A stretch of DNA of 64,000 bases, taken from positions 248,001-312,000 of the forward strand of contig NZ_JACHWJ010000003.1 of assembly GCF_014191305.1 (NCBI RefSeq), in the 5' to 3' direction. The notes under the pieces were generated by a model that was not told the DNA's origin, ran no database searches, and worked only from the letters and a program-made list of their open reading frames with translations. Position numbers and translations under genes: made by a program. Below are positions 25,910-34,873 of the stretch, piece by piece; position 1 is the first letter of the stretch; every line of letters starts with the position of its first letter. This DNA is from Pseudoclavibacter helvolus. Lineage in GTDB: Bacteria; Actinomycetota; Actinomycetes; Actinomycetales; Microbacteriaceae.

Positions 25910-26204
25910 CAGACCTGGCCCGTCAGCACCTCGGCCTGCCTCTGCGCATGTGTTTGCCCCACGTCTCTCCGCGCCTCTGCGACAGACCTGGGCCTCCGGC
26001 ACGCGCATCTGCCGTTCGAGCTGCGGAACCCACAGGTCGCCGCGGGGCTGCTGCCGGCGGCCGCAGCAGACGTGGGCCCTGGGCGCCCGCATCCGCTGCC
26101 CGGGCTGCGGAACCCACAGGTCTCCGCGTCGTCTCTCTCAGCCGCAGCAGACCTGGGCCTTTGGCATGCGCATCCGCCGCCCGAGCTGCGCAAGCCGCAT
26201 GTCT
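25910..26204. repeat. Tandem array of AGACCTGGG palindromes (family 3)
   Basis: Four units begin CAGACCTGG or CAGACGTGGG at 25910, 25983, 26067 and 26148, spaced 73-84 bp. The two best preserved carry the opposing word CCCACAGGTC at 26029-26038 and 26113-26122. GCGCATC(C/T)GC and CTGCGGAACC recur inside units. The array fills most of the 399-bp gap between the nucleotidyltransferase and xdhC genes. Two related copies lie at 36906-37035. Confidence 0.65.
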
Positions 26205-26305
26205 TTGCGGAGTGACTCCGAGGGCGAGCGCCCGGGGTTCGCCGCACGCGTGGGCTCACTCGCATCAGCACGCGCTCCCTCACAGCAATCCGCATCCGCG
26301 TCACC

Positions 26306-27418
26306 TCACGTGGCGACGCGCACGCCAAGCGGCCGATGCACCGGCCCAGACAGCTCGGACAGGCGGCGGCCGGATGCGCCGTGCCGGTCGGCGACGATCT
26401 CGGCGAGGATCGAGAGGGCCGTTTCCTCCGGGGTCCGCCCGCCGAGGTCGAGGCCGATGGGGGAACGCAGCCGCTTCAGCTGCTCGGGTGGCACGGGCCG
26501 CTCCGCAAGCGCCGACGCTTCTGCATGCACCGACGGCTCCGCCGGCGCCGAAGCTTCCGCGGACCTCCACGCTTCCGCAGGCACTGGTTGCCCAGGTGCT
26601 GACGATCCAACGCGCCCCGTGAGCCGCTCCAGACGCTCCTCGTGCGTACGCCGGCTTCCCATCACGCCGACGTACCCGGCGTCGGAGGCGAGGGCGACGC
26701 GCAGCGCCGGGACGTCGAACTTCGGGTCGTGCGTGAGCACGCACACCGCGGTGCGCGCATCCAACTCGGCGGTCGCCAGGTAGCGGTGCGGCCAGGCGAC
26801 AACAACCTCCGCGCCCGGGAACCGCGACGTCGTCGCGAACACCTCGCGCGGGTCGACAACCGTGACGCTCATGCCCGCGGCGACGCCGATGCGTGAGAGG
26901 GCGACGGCGAACTCGACCGCGCCCACGATGATGAGCCGAGGCGGCGAACCGAGGCTGATGGTGACGGTCCCCGCCGAGGCCGGCGCCGTCTGGTCGATGA
27001 CGCCTCGCCCGAGATCGGCCCCGGTCACCGTCAGCGTGTAGGTCACTGGCATGGCGCGCGCCTCCCGCTCCGCAAGCAGCAGCACATCCCGCGCCGCCGC
27101 GCTGCCCGGAAGCACTGGCCGCACGAGCACCTCGACGACTCCGCCGCAGCTCAGTCCGACGGAGAACGCCTCCGCTGAGCTGTACCCGAACGTCTCGACG
27201 CTCGCGGTGTCGCTTTCGATCGCCACGAGGCACTGCTCGTAGGCGGCGCCCTCGACGCATCCTCCGGACACGTTGCCAAACACCTCGCCGTCGGCCGACA
27301 CGATCAGGCTCGCACCCACCTCCCGGGGCGCGCTGCCGCGGACGGCGACCAGCGTCGCCATCGCGAACGGGCGACCGCTCCGCGCCCACTCGGCGGCTCT
27401 CGGCAGGATTCCACGCAT
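26306..27418 (-). CDS. xdhC: XdhC/CoxI family molybdoenzyme maturation factor
   Basis: A 370-residue XdhC-like protein that inserts or sulfurates molybdenum cofactor in xanthine dehydrogenase. The N-terminal domain has TLVAVRGSAPREVGASL and NVSGGCVEGAAYEQC; the Rossmann-like C-terminal half has LIIVGAVEFAVALS and YVGVMGSRRTHEERLERL, then LRSPIGLDLGGRTPEETAL. Between these last two lies an Ala/Pro/Glu-rich insertion of about 45 residues (about 270-314) not expected in the family. It is divergent from the xdh genes. Confidence 0.9.
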   Translation of the reverse strand: MRGILPRAAEWARSGRPFAMATLVAVRGSAPREVGASLIVSADGEVFGNVSGGCVEGAAYEQCLVAIESDTASVETFGYSSAEAFSVGLSCGGVVEVLVRPVLPGSAAARDVLLLAEREARAMPVTYTLTVTGADLGRGVIDQTAPASAGTVTISLGSPPRLIIVGAVEFAVALSRIGVAAGMSVTVVDPREVFATTSRFPGAEVVVAWPHRYLATAELDARTAVCVLTHDPKFDVPALRVALASDAGYVGVMGSRRTHEERLERLTGRVGSSAPGQPVPAEAWRSAEASAPAEPSVHAEASALAERPVPPEQLKRLRSPIGLDLGGRTPEETALSILAEIVADRHGASGRRLSELSGPVHRPLGVRVAT

Positions 27419-27587
27419 GCCGAAACGCTAGGCGCGCCCTGTTGCGTGCCTGTTGCGGGCAGGTGAAGGTGACCGCGACTCACGACCCACAATCGAAACA
27501 CCGACGAAACGGCCGTCTGATTCACTCCCGAGCATCAATCTCGCGCACCGGTGGATGCTCGTGCGTGCGTCACGACCGGGAGGTGCC

Positions 27588-28415
27588 ATGGACATCACGA
27601 CGGTGCGCTCGTACCGCGTCGCACGGAGCCGCGAGGAGCTGCTCCTCGCCCCGGGCGAGGCGATCATGGCCGGCGGCACGTGGCTCATGAGCGAGCCCCA
27701 GCCGACGACAACCGGCTTCGTCGACCTGACGGGAATGCTGTGGCCAGACTTCGAGGTTGACGCTGACGGACTGCGCATCTCGGCGACCTGCACGATCGCG
27801 ACGCTGGTCGCGTGGGCCGAGCGCGTGCGCAAGGGCGAGACGCTGCCGGCGCAGGAGGACTGGCCGGCGGTCTCGCTTGTTCGCGCTGCAGCGGATGCGC
27901 TTCTCGCCTCGTTCAAGATCTGGAACACGGCAACAGTCGGGGGCAACATCTGCCGCGCCTTCGCGGCGGCTGGCATGGTCTCGCTGTGCGTCGCGCTCGA
28001 CGGGACGGCAGAGATCTGGCGCGGCACCGAGGACGTGCTGATGCCCGTCGCGGAGCTCGTGACGGGAGACGGCACGACCGCCCTGCAGCCCGGCGACGTG
28101 CTCCACAGCATCCACCTGCCCGCGACAGCGCTGCGCTCGCGCGCCCTGCTCCTCAAGATCGCGCTCGCCGAGTACGGCCGCTCCGGCGCCGTCGTGACGG
28201 GGCGAATCGACCGGAACGGCCGCAGCGTCTTCACGATCACGGCCGCCACGAGTCGGCCGACTGTGCTCGCGTTCGCGCAGCTGCCGACCGCCGAGGAGCT
28301 CGCCGCGCGCATCGGGCAGACCGACGGCTACTACACCGACCCGCTCGGCTCGGCCGACTGGCGTCGCGCCGTGAGCTTGGTGCTCGCCGAGCGCATCCGG
28401 GGGCGGCTCTCGTGA
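27588..28415 (+). CDS. Xanthine dehydrogenase-type FAD-binding subunit
   Basis: A 275-residue FAD-binding subunit of the CO dehydrogenase/XDH type. AIMAGGTWLMSEP corresponds to the FAD pyrophosphate loop and NTATVGGNICRAFAAAGM to the second flavin-binding block. It takes electrons from the 2Fe-2S clusters of the partner protein and passes them to NAD or another acceptor. ATG 27588 has GGGAGG upstream; its TGA overlaps the next GTG start (GTGA). The 169-bp spacer to xdhC contains a two-unit 11-bp direct repeat (27438-27459). Confidence 0.88.
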   Translation: MDITTVRSYRVARSREELLLAPGEAIMAGGTWLMSEPQPTTTGFVDLTGMLWPDFEVDADGLRISATCTIATLVAWAERVRKGETLPAQEDWPAVSLVRAAADALLASFKIWNTATVGGNICRAFAAAGMVSLCVALDGTAEIWRGTEDVLMPVAELVTGDGTTALQPGDVLHSIHLPATALRSRALLLKIALAEYGRSGAVVTGRIDRNGRSVFTITAATSRPTVLAFAQLPTAEELAARIGQTDGYYTDPLGSADWRRAVSLVLAERIRGRLS

Positions 28416-31168
28416 AGTTCGAAGTAGACGGCACCGAACGCACTTCCGAGCCCCGACCCGGTCAGTGCCTGCGCACGCTGCTGAGGGAGACCGGCTCCAC
28501 GACTGTGAAGAAGGGATGTGACGCCGGCGACTGCGGCGCATGTTCGGTGCTCCTCGACGGCACTCCCGTGCACTCGTGCCTCATCCCGGCTGTACGCGTC
28601 GACGGGCGCACGGTCACGACCGCCGCCGGCCTCGCGCCGGGTGACGAACTGCATCCGGTCCAGGAGGCACTGGCGGAGGGGTTCGGCTTCCAGTGCGGCT
28701 TCTGCACGCCGGGCATGAGCGTCACCGCGTCGACCCTGGGAGAGGCCGACCTCGACGACTTCGACAAGCGGATGCGGGGAAACCTGTGCCGGTGCACGGG
28801 CTACCGCCCCATAAGGGAGGCGATCTGCGGGTCCGTACGCGCTGGCTCGTGCGCGCAGAGCTGCGCAAAACAGGCCCCTGAGCCACCCGCCCAGACCGTC
28901 GGCCACTCGGTGGTCCCCGAGGCCGCGCGCCGCATCGTCCAGGGCCTCGAGCCGTTCACGTTCGACCTGCCGCCGGGGCATCCCGCGAGCGACGCGCTCG
29001 TCCTGCGGGTCGTGACGAGCCCGCACGCGCACGCGCGCATCCTGAGCATCACCACGTCGGAGGCACTTGCCGTGCCGGGCGTCGTGCGCATCTTCACGCA
29101 CGAGGATGTGCCGCAGCGCCGCTACTCTTCGGCCCGCCATGAGCACCGCACCGACGACCCGGACGATACGCTCCTGCTGGACAGCGTCGTGCGGCACATC
29201 GGGCAGCGCGTCGCGGCCGTCGTCGCCGAGACCGCAGAGGCGGCCGATGCGGCGCGGTCCCTGGTCCGCGTCGAGTACGAGCCGATGCCGGCCGTCTTCG
29301 ACCCGGAAGAAGCCCGCAAGCCGGGGGCGCCACTCCTGCACCCGGACCGCACGCCGGAGGAGCGAGTCGACGAGGCCGCCCGCAACGTCATCACAAGCGT
29401 CCACGCTGGCCCTGACGTGACCGAGGCGCTCGCCTCGAGCGCCGTCACCGTCTCCGGCACGTGGCAGACCGCGCGGGTCACGCACGCTCAGCTCGAAACG
29501 CACGGCTCGATCGGCTGGCTCGACGACGACGGCCGCCTCGTGATCCGTTCCTCCACGCAGGTGCCGTTCCTCGCACGCGACGAGATCGCGCACCTCTTCG
29601 ACCTGGACCGTGACCGGGTGCGAGTGCTGGCCGCGCGCCTCGGCGGCGGCTTCGGCGGGAAGCAGGAGATCTTCACGGAGGACCTCGTTGCGCTCGCGGT
29701 GCTCGCCACCGGCAGGTCCGTCGCCTACGAGTTCTCGCGCACCGACGAGTTCCAGCGAGCCGCCGTCCGGCACCCGATGCGCGTCAAGGTCGCGCTCGGC
29801 GCCGATGCGGACGGGCTGCTGACCGCCATGGAGCTCGACCTGCTCAGCAACACGGGCGCGTACGGCAACCATTCGCGCGGCGTCCTCTTCCACTCGCTCG
29901 CCGAGTCGACGACCATCTACCGCGTCCCGCTGCGGCGAATGGATGCGGAGGTCGTGTACACGAACACGGTCCCGTCCGGCGCCTTCCGCGGCTACGGGCT
30001 CGGGCAGGTCATCCTCGGCGTCGAGTCGGCGATGGACATGCTCGCGGAGAAGCTCGGCATGGACCCGTTCGAGCTGCGGCGACGCAACGCCATCCGCGAG
30101 GGCGACGACCCGGGGCACGACGACCTCGTGTGGGGGAGCTACGGCTTCGACCAGTGCCTCGACCTCGCGCAGGACGCGCTGCGCCGCGGCAACGGGGTGG
30201 ATGCGCCGCCCGGCTGGCTCGTCGGCGAGGGCGTCGCGGCGGCCATGATCGCGACGATGGCCCCCTTCGGGCACATCGCGCACACAACCGCGACGGTTCG
30301 TGCCGACGGTACGTACCTGCTGCGGACGGGCACGGCCGAGTTCGGCAACGGCACGACAACCGTGCTCAAGCAGATCGCGGCCACCGACCTCGGCACGAGC
30401 TTCGAACGACTCCAGCTGTGGAACTCGGACACGGATGCGGTCGAGCACGACACTGGCGCCTTCGCGTCAGCTGGCATCACGGTCGCGGGGAAGGCGCTGC
30501 ATGCGGCCTGCCTGTCCCTGGCTGAGCGGATGCGCGAGCGCGCGGCGGCCCTCACCGGGACCGCCCCGGAAGAGGCGAGGCTCACGGCGGACGGCGTGGA
30601 GACCTCCAACGGCCTCGTCGTGTTCGCGCGCCTCGCGGCGGACGAGAACGGCGGTGAGATCACGGCGGACGGCAGCGAACTCGGCGAGCACCGCTCGCTC
30701 GCGTTCAATGTGCACGCCGTGCGCCTTGCCGTGGACCCGGAGACGGGAACGGTGCGCGTCCTGCAGTCTGTGCACGCCGCCGACGCCGGCTACGTCATGA
30801 ACCCGGCCCAGTGCCGCGGGCAGATCGAGGGCGGTGTTGCACAGGGCCTCGGCAGCGCCCTGTACGAGGAAGTCCTGGTGGATGACACCGGCCGCGTCGC
30901 CAACCCCGTGTTCCGCCTGTACCGCGTGCCGCAGTTCGCCGACGTGCCGGACACCGAGGTGTACTTCGCCGACACGAGCGACGACCTCGGGCCCTTCGGC
31001 GCGAAGTCGATGAGCGAGTCGCCGTACAACCCGGTTGCTCCCGCCATCGGCAACGCCATCGCCCGCGCGCTCGGGAGCCGTCCGTTCGAGCAGCCCTTCA
31101 GTCGCGACCGGGTCTGGCGGATAGCGAATCACGCCCGTAACACCTACGAACCCGTCCCCGAAATATGA
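28412..31168 (+). CDS. Xanthine dehydrogenase-type fused 2Fe-2S/molybdopterin subunit
   Basis: A 918-residue molybdenum hydroxylase. The N-terminal ferredoxin domain has Cys36, Cys41, Cys44 and Cys56; the second cluster domain has Cys95, Cys98, Cys126 and Cys128 (QCGFCTPGM, NLCRCTGYRPI). A linker then joins directly to the molybdopterin domain, which has AARLGGGFGGKQ and FRGYGLGQ. Glu869 in SMSESP is the likely catalytic base. FAD is supplied by the separate upstream protein, so the order FeS-Mo is fused and FAD split. It probably hydroxylates a purine or related heterocycle; the substrate is inferred from neighbouring genes. Confidence 0.9.
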   Translation: MKFEVDGTERTSEPRPGQCLRTLLRETGSTTVKKGCDAGDCGACSVLLDGTPVHSCLIPAVRVDGRTVTTAAGLAPGDELHPVQEALAEGFGFQCGFCTPGMSVTASTLGEADLDDFDKRMRGNLCRCTGYRPIREAICGSVRAGSCAQSCAKQAPEPPAQTVGHSVVPEAARRIVQGLEPFTFDLPPGHPASDALVLRVVTSPHAHARILSITTSEALAVPGVVRIFTHEDVPQRRYSSARHEHRTDDPDDTLLLDSVVRHIGQRVAAVVAETAEAADAARSLVRVEYEPMPAVFDPEEARKPGAPLLHPDRTPEERVDEAARNVITSVHAGPDVTEALASSAVTVSGTWQTARVTHAQLETHGSIGWLDDDGRLVIRSSTQVPFLARDEIAHLFDLDRDRVRVLAARLGGGFGGKQEIFTEDLVALAVLATGRSVAYEFSRTDEFQRAAVRHPMRVKVALGADADGLLTAMELDLLSNTGAYGNHSRGVLFHSLAESTTIYRVPLRRMDAEVVYTNTVPSGAFRGYGLGQVILGVESAMDMLAEKLGMDPFELRRRNAIREGDDPGHDDLVWGSYGFDQCLDLAQDALRRGNGVDAPPGWLVGEGVAAAMIATMAPFGHIAHTTATVRADGTYLLRTGTAEFGNGTTTVLKQIAATDLGTSFERLQLWNSDTDAVEHDTGAFASAGITVAGKALHAACLSLAERMRERAAALTGTAPEEARLTADGVETSNGLVVFARLAADENGGEITADGSELGEHRSLAFNVHAVRLAVDPETGTVRVLQSVHAADAGYVMNPAQCRGQIEGGVAQGLGSALYEEVLVDDTGRVANPVFRLYRVPQFADVPDTEVYFADTSDDLGPFGAKSMSESPYNPVAPAIGNAIARALGSRPFEQPFSRDRVWRIANHARNTYEPVPEI

Positions 31169-31212
31169 ACTGCCTAGTGTCGCGACTAGCCCACTGCATT
31201 CAAGGAGATCCG

Positions 31213-32304
31213 ATGCACACACTCACCAGAACTCGCCGCCGCGCAACTGCGGCACTCGCTCTCGCCGCAACGGCCGCGCTTGCCCTCACCGCGTGCTCAC
31301 CAAGCGCATCCGAGACGTCCCCGGGGAGTGCATCCGCCGACTACGGCGAGATCAGCGTGCAGTACTCGTGGATCAAGAACGAGGAGTTCGCGGGCGAGTA
31401 CTACGCCTACGACAACGGCTACTACGACGAGGCCGGGTTCTCGGAGGTGCAGGGCGTCGCTGGCCCCGATACGGGCGTCGCGAAGCTCCTCTCCGGCTCG
31501 GTGCAGTTCGCGCTCAGCGACGCCGCCTCCGTCGGGGCAGCGGTCGCGGAACAGGATGCGCCGCTCAAGATCGTCGCGACGACCTTCCAGAAGAACCCGT
31601 TCACGATCCTCTCGCTGACGGACAAGGGCAACATCGCGACGCCTGAGGACCTGGTCGGCAAGAAGATCGGCGTGCAGGACTCGAACGCCTCCGTGTTCAA
31701 CGCCCTGCTCGCCGCGAACGGCATCAGCGAGGACCAGGTCACTGTCGTGCCCGTGGACTTCGACCCGACGCCCCTCATGAACGGTGAGGTCGACGGCTTC
31801 ATGGCGTACCTGACCAACGAGGCCATCACGGTCGAGATGGAGGGCTACGAGGTCACGAACCTGGCCTACGCCGACAACGGCTTGCCGTATGTCGCCGAGG
31901 CGATCACGGTGACGCAGCAGTACCTCGAGGAGAACCCCGACCTCGTGAAGGCGTTCCTCATCGCCGAGATCAAGGGCTGGACCGACACGTTCACGCAGCC
32001 GGTGGACGACACCGTCACCAAGGTGACCGAGCACTACAACGCGTCGGCCGCAGCAGGCGACCTGACGTTCGGCGAGCTCGACCCAGCGAAGGTCAAGGCG
32101 GGCCTCGAGGCCCAGGCCGAGCTCATCTCGACCCCAGAGACCGAGGAGAACGGCCTGTTCACGATCTCGGACGAGCTCAAGGCGCAGTCCATCGCCTCCC
32201 TCGCCGCCGCAGGTTGGGAGCTCGAGGTCGACGACCTCTTCGATACGACGATCATCGATGAGATCTACACCGAGAACCCCGAGCTGAAGAACTACCAGCC
32301 CTAA
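31213..32304 (+). CDS. ABC transporter substrate-binding lipoprotein (NMT1/THI5-like)
   Basis: A 363-residue type II solute-binding lipoprotein; signal peptide with lipobox LTAC near residue 28. [21 protein letters not shown] and [19 protein letters not shown] are characteristic of the NMT1/THI5-like group that binds aromatic heterocycles, pyrimidine precursors, nitrate or sulfonates. Position between XDH and a deaminase favours a purine-like ligand (inference). ATG 31213 follows AAGGAGATCCG; 44 bp after the XDH stop. Confidence 0.87.
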   Translation: MHTLTRTRRRATAALALAATAALALTACSPSASETSPGSASADYGEISVQYSWIKNEEFAGEYYAYDNGYYDEAGFSEVQGVAGPDTGVAKLLSGSVQFALSDAASVGAAVAEQDAPLKIVATTFQKNPFTILSLTDKGNIATPEDLVGKKIGVQDSNASVFNALLAANGISEDQVTVVPVDFDPTPLMNGEVDGFMAYLTNEAITVEMEGYEVTNLAYADNGLPYVAEAITVTQQYLEENPDLVKAFLIAEIKGWTDTFTQPVDDTVTKVTEHYNASAAAGDLTFGELDPAKVKAGLEAQAELISTPETEENGLFTISDELKAQSIASLAAAGWELEVDDLFDTTIIDEIYTENPELKNYQP

Positions 32305-32308
32305 TCCC

Positions 32309-33133
32309 ATGACCCTCACCGATACAACGACGGATTCCGGTGCCGAGACCGGCACCGGAATCCAGATCACCGGGGTGTCCAAGTCCTTCGACCTGCGCGG
32401 CGGGAAATCGCTGCTCGCGTTGCAGGACACGGACCTGCACACCGACAAGGGCTCGTTCCTCGCGCTGCTCGGGCCTTCCGGATGCGGGAAGTCGACGATC
32501 CTGCGCATCCTCGCGGCGCTCGACCACCCGACGTCCGGCAGCGCGCTTGTCGACGGGCAGACGCCGGACCAGCTTCGCGCGAACAGCGAGCTGGGGATCG
32601 CGTTCCAGGACCACGCGCTGCTGCCCTGGCGGAGCATCCGCAAGAACATCGAGCTGCCGTTCGAGGTCGCGGGGCGCCCGGTCGACAAGGCGTACGTGGA
32701 TGAGCTCATCACGCTCGTGGGCCTCAGCGACTTCGCGAACGCCAAGCCCGCCCAGCTGTCTGGCGGCATGCGCCAGCGCGCCTCGATCGCGAGGGCCCTC
32801 GTGCTCAAGCCCTCTGTGCTGCTGCTGGATGAGCCCTTCGGGGCGCTCGACGACATGACGCGGCAGAACCTCAACCTGGAGCTGCTGCGCATCTGGACCG
32901 AGAAGCCCGCCACGACGCTGCTGGTCACGCACGGCATCAGCGAGGCGATCTTCCTCGCCGACCGGGTCGCCGTCATGTCGGCGCGGCCAGGTCGCGTGCA
33001 GGAGATCATCGAGGTCGACCTGCCGAGGCCGCGCACCCCCGAGATGATGCGCACCCCGGAGTTCCACGCGCTTGTCGACCGGGCGTCCGAGCTGCTGTTC
33101 GGCGTGCACGGACACGCAGAAGCCGAGGCCTGA
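32309..33133 (+). CDS. ABC transporter ATP-binding protein (SsuB/TauB-like)
   Basis: A 274-residue ATPase. GPSGCGKST is the Walker A motif; the Q-loop is [27 protein letters not shown] is the signature and [13 protein letters not shown] the Walker B. SsuB/TauB/ThiZ-type ATPases drive importers whose binding proteins are of NMT1 type, consistent with the gene just upstream (4-bp gap). ATG 32309. Confidence 0.9.
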   Translation: MTLTDTTTDSGAETGTGIQITGVSKSFDLRGGKSLLALQDTDLHTDKGSFLALLGPSGCGKSTILRILAALDHPTSGSALVDGQTPDQLRANSELGIAFQDHALLPWRSIRKNIELPFEVAGRPVDKAYVDELITLVGLSDFANAKPAQLSGGMRQRASIARALVLKPSVLLLDEPFGALDDMTRQNLNLELLRIWTEKPATTLLVTHGISEAIFLADRVAVMSARPGRVQEIIEVDLPRPRTPEMMRTPEFHALVDRASELLFGVHGHAEAEA

Positions 33134-33135
33134 CG

Positions 33136-33945
33136 ATGGCCAGGGAGCGCATCCCCGGCTGGCTCGCCGCGCTCATCGGCGGGGCCGCCCTCATCCTCAT
33201 CTGGTGGCTCGTCTCGGTCGTGGCCTTCCAGCCATCGGAGGGGACGAGCTTCACCCCGGTGCCCTCGCCGATCGCCGTGTTCGACTGGCTCTTCGTGCAA
33301 GGAAACATCGCGGGCACGTGGGGCGTGTTCTCGCCGACCATCACGGCTGCGGCCATCGGCTACGTGTGGGGCAACGGCATCGCGCTGCTGCTTGCGACCG
33401 TCGTGTTGGTCTTCCCGCGACTGGAGACGGTCATCACGCAGGTCGCGGTCGTCACGTACTGCCTCCCGATCGTCGCCGTCGGCGGCATCTCGATCGTCGT
33501 CCTGGGTGGCGCGAAGAACCCGGGCGACCCATCGCAGACGGCCATCTTCCTCGCGGCGCTCGTGTGCGTCTTCACGACGGTCGTCGGCGCGATCCTCGGC
33601 TTCAAATCGGCCGACCGGGCGTCGCTCGACGTCGTCCGCGTCTTCGGAGGCGGCTCGTGGATGCAGATGCGCAAGGTTCGCCTCGTCGCAGCTCTCCCCG
33701 CCATCCTCAACGCGCTCCAGATCGCCGTGCCATCGGCGTTCCTCGGCGCGGTGCTCGGCGAGTACCTCGGGTCCATCACCGCGGGAGTCGGGCCCACCCT
33801 CATCCGCCTGCAGGGTCAGCTCGACTCGGCCGGCGTCTGGTCGGTGTTCCTGCTGTGCGCGGTGTTCGCGCTCGCGGCGTACGGGCTCTTCGGGCTTGTC
33901 ATCCGCTTCATCACGCCGTGGGTCTCCGGAAAGGCAGTGCGATGA
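33136..33945 (+). CDS. ABC transporter permease (SsuC-like)
   Basis: A 269-residue permease with about six membrane helices. The EAA-like loop ahead of the penultimate helix reads ASLDVVRVFGGGSWMQMRKVRLVAALPAIL, split here across residues 155-185, and contacts the ATPase. It begins two bases after the ATPase stop and ends in an ATGA overlap with a second permease. Confidence 0.88.
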   Translation: MARERIPGWLAALIGGAALILIWWLVSVVAFQPSEGTSFTPVPSPIAVFDWLFVQGNIAGTWGVFSPTITAAAIGYVWGNGIALLLATVVLVFPRLETVITQVAVVTYCLPIVAVGGISIVVLGGAKNPGDPSQTAIFLAALVCVFTTVVGAILGFKSADRASLDVVRVFGGGSWMQMRKVRLVAALPAILNALQIAVPSAFLGAVLGEYLGSITAGVGPTLIRLQGQLDSAGVWSVFLLCAVFALAAYGLFGLVIRFITPWVSGKAVR

Positions 33946-34820
33946 CCGCGACAGTGCAGAGCGAGCAGACGAAGGCCACGATCGACGACGCCGCCAAGGT
34001 GCGGATCGTGCGCGATCGTCGCATTGCTCTGCGGAAGACGGTGCTGCGCTCGCTGGGCTCCGCAGGCATCACGCTCGTCGTGCTGCTCCTGCTCTGGCAG
34101 GCGGTTGTCAGCCTTACCGGCATCTCCTCGTTCATCGCGAAGGGCCCGCTGGATGTGTGGGAGTTCCTCTTCATGTCGGAGGATGCGGCGGACAACCGAG
34201 CGCAGATGTTCCCCCTCGTGGGGCAGACGCTCGCCGACTCGGCGCTCGGGTTCGTCGTGGGCATGGCGGTCGCGGTTGTCCTGGCGGTGGCCTTCAGCCT
34301 CTTTCGCGCCATCGAGGCCGGGGTCATGCCGCTTGTGCTACTGCTGCGCACGATCCCGCTCGTGTCCATCGCGCCCGTCATCATCCTCATGACGGGCCGC
34401 GGCACGACTGCATCCGTCGCGGTGATCGGGACGATCGTGGTGGTCTTCCCGGCGCTCGCGAGCGTGCTGTTCGGCCTCAGCCGGGCGAGTCAGCAGAGCC
34501 TCGACGTCGTGCACGTGTTCGGCGGCGGCCGGCTCACGAGTCTGCTGAAGGTCAACATGCCAGGCGCCCTGCCGTCGATCTTCGCGGCCGCCCGCGTTTC
34601 GGTGCCGGGGGCCGTGACTGGTGCGCTGCTCGCCGAGTGGCTCTCGACGGGAACCGGCATCGGCGGGGCGATCCTCAAGTTCAACGCGCAGGCGCAATTC
34701 TCCGAGCTGTGGACCTCGATCGCGCTCATCACCATCATCACGCTCGTGTCGTACAACCTCGTGCAGATCATTGAGAACGTTGTCCTCGACCGCATGGGTA
34801 TGGGCGTCTCACAGCGCTGA
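33942..34820 (+). CDS. ABC transporter permease (SsuC-like)
   Basis: A 292-residue second permease with a charged cytosolic N-terminus (about 35 residues) before the first helix. The coupling loop QQSLDVVHVFGGGRLTSLLK is parallel to that of the preceding protein, so the transporter is probably a permease heterodimer. SsuC systems usually have one permease; two distinct ones are less common. It starts in an ATGA overlap at 33942. A hairpin terminator follows its stop. Confidence 0.88.
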   Translation: MTATVQSEQTKATIDDAAKVRIVRDRRIALRKTVLRSLGSAGITLVVLLLLWQAVVSLTGISSFIAKGPLDVWEFLFMSEDAADNRAQMFPLVGQTLADSALGFVVGMAVAVVLAVAFSLFRAIEAGVMPLVLLLRTIPLVSIAPVIILMTGRGTTASVAVIGTIVVVFPALASVLFGLSRASQQSLDVVHVFGGGRLTSLLKVNMPGALPSIFAAARVSVPGAVTGALLAEWLSTGTGIGGAILKFNAQAQFSELWTSIALITIITLVSYNLVQIIENVVLDRMGMGVSQR

Positions 34821-34837
34821 GCTGTCCATCAGAGTGG

Positions 34838-34867
34838 TCGGGGCCGGGAGCTTGCTCCCGGCCCCGA
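34838..34867. terminator. Hairpin terminator between convergent genes
   Basis: The perfect 14-bp stem TCGGGGCCGGGAGC (34838-34851) with GCTCCCGGCCCCGA (34854-34867), and a 2-nt central gap that would open into a small loop. It lies between the permease gene and the convergent amidohydrolase gene and can serve both. Confidence 0.75.
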
Positions 34868-34873
34868 CACCGT

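Noticed and set aside
25910-26204. The repeat array as a CRISPR
   Set aside because: Unit spacing of 73-84 bp, diverged repeats, conserved interiors rather than unique spacers, and no cas genes nearby.
28331-30448. A 705-codon open frame antisense to the hydroxylase gene
   Set aside because: No recognisable family and composition of an antisense shadow; the opposite strand encodes an intact, well-conserved enzyme.
31213-32304. Calling the NMT1-like transporter a thiamine-precursor or sulfonate importer
   Set aside because: No thiamine or sulfur metabolism genes and no TPP riboswitch are nearby; the context is purine genes, so only the family name is kept.
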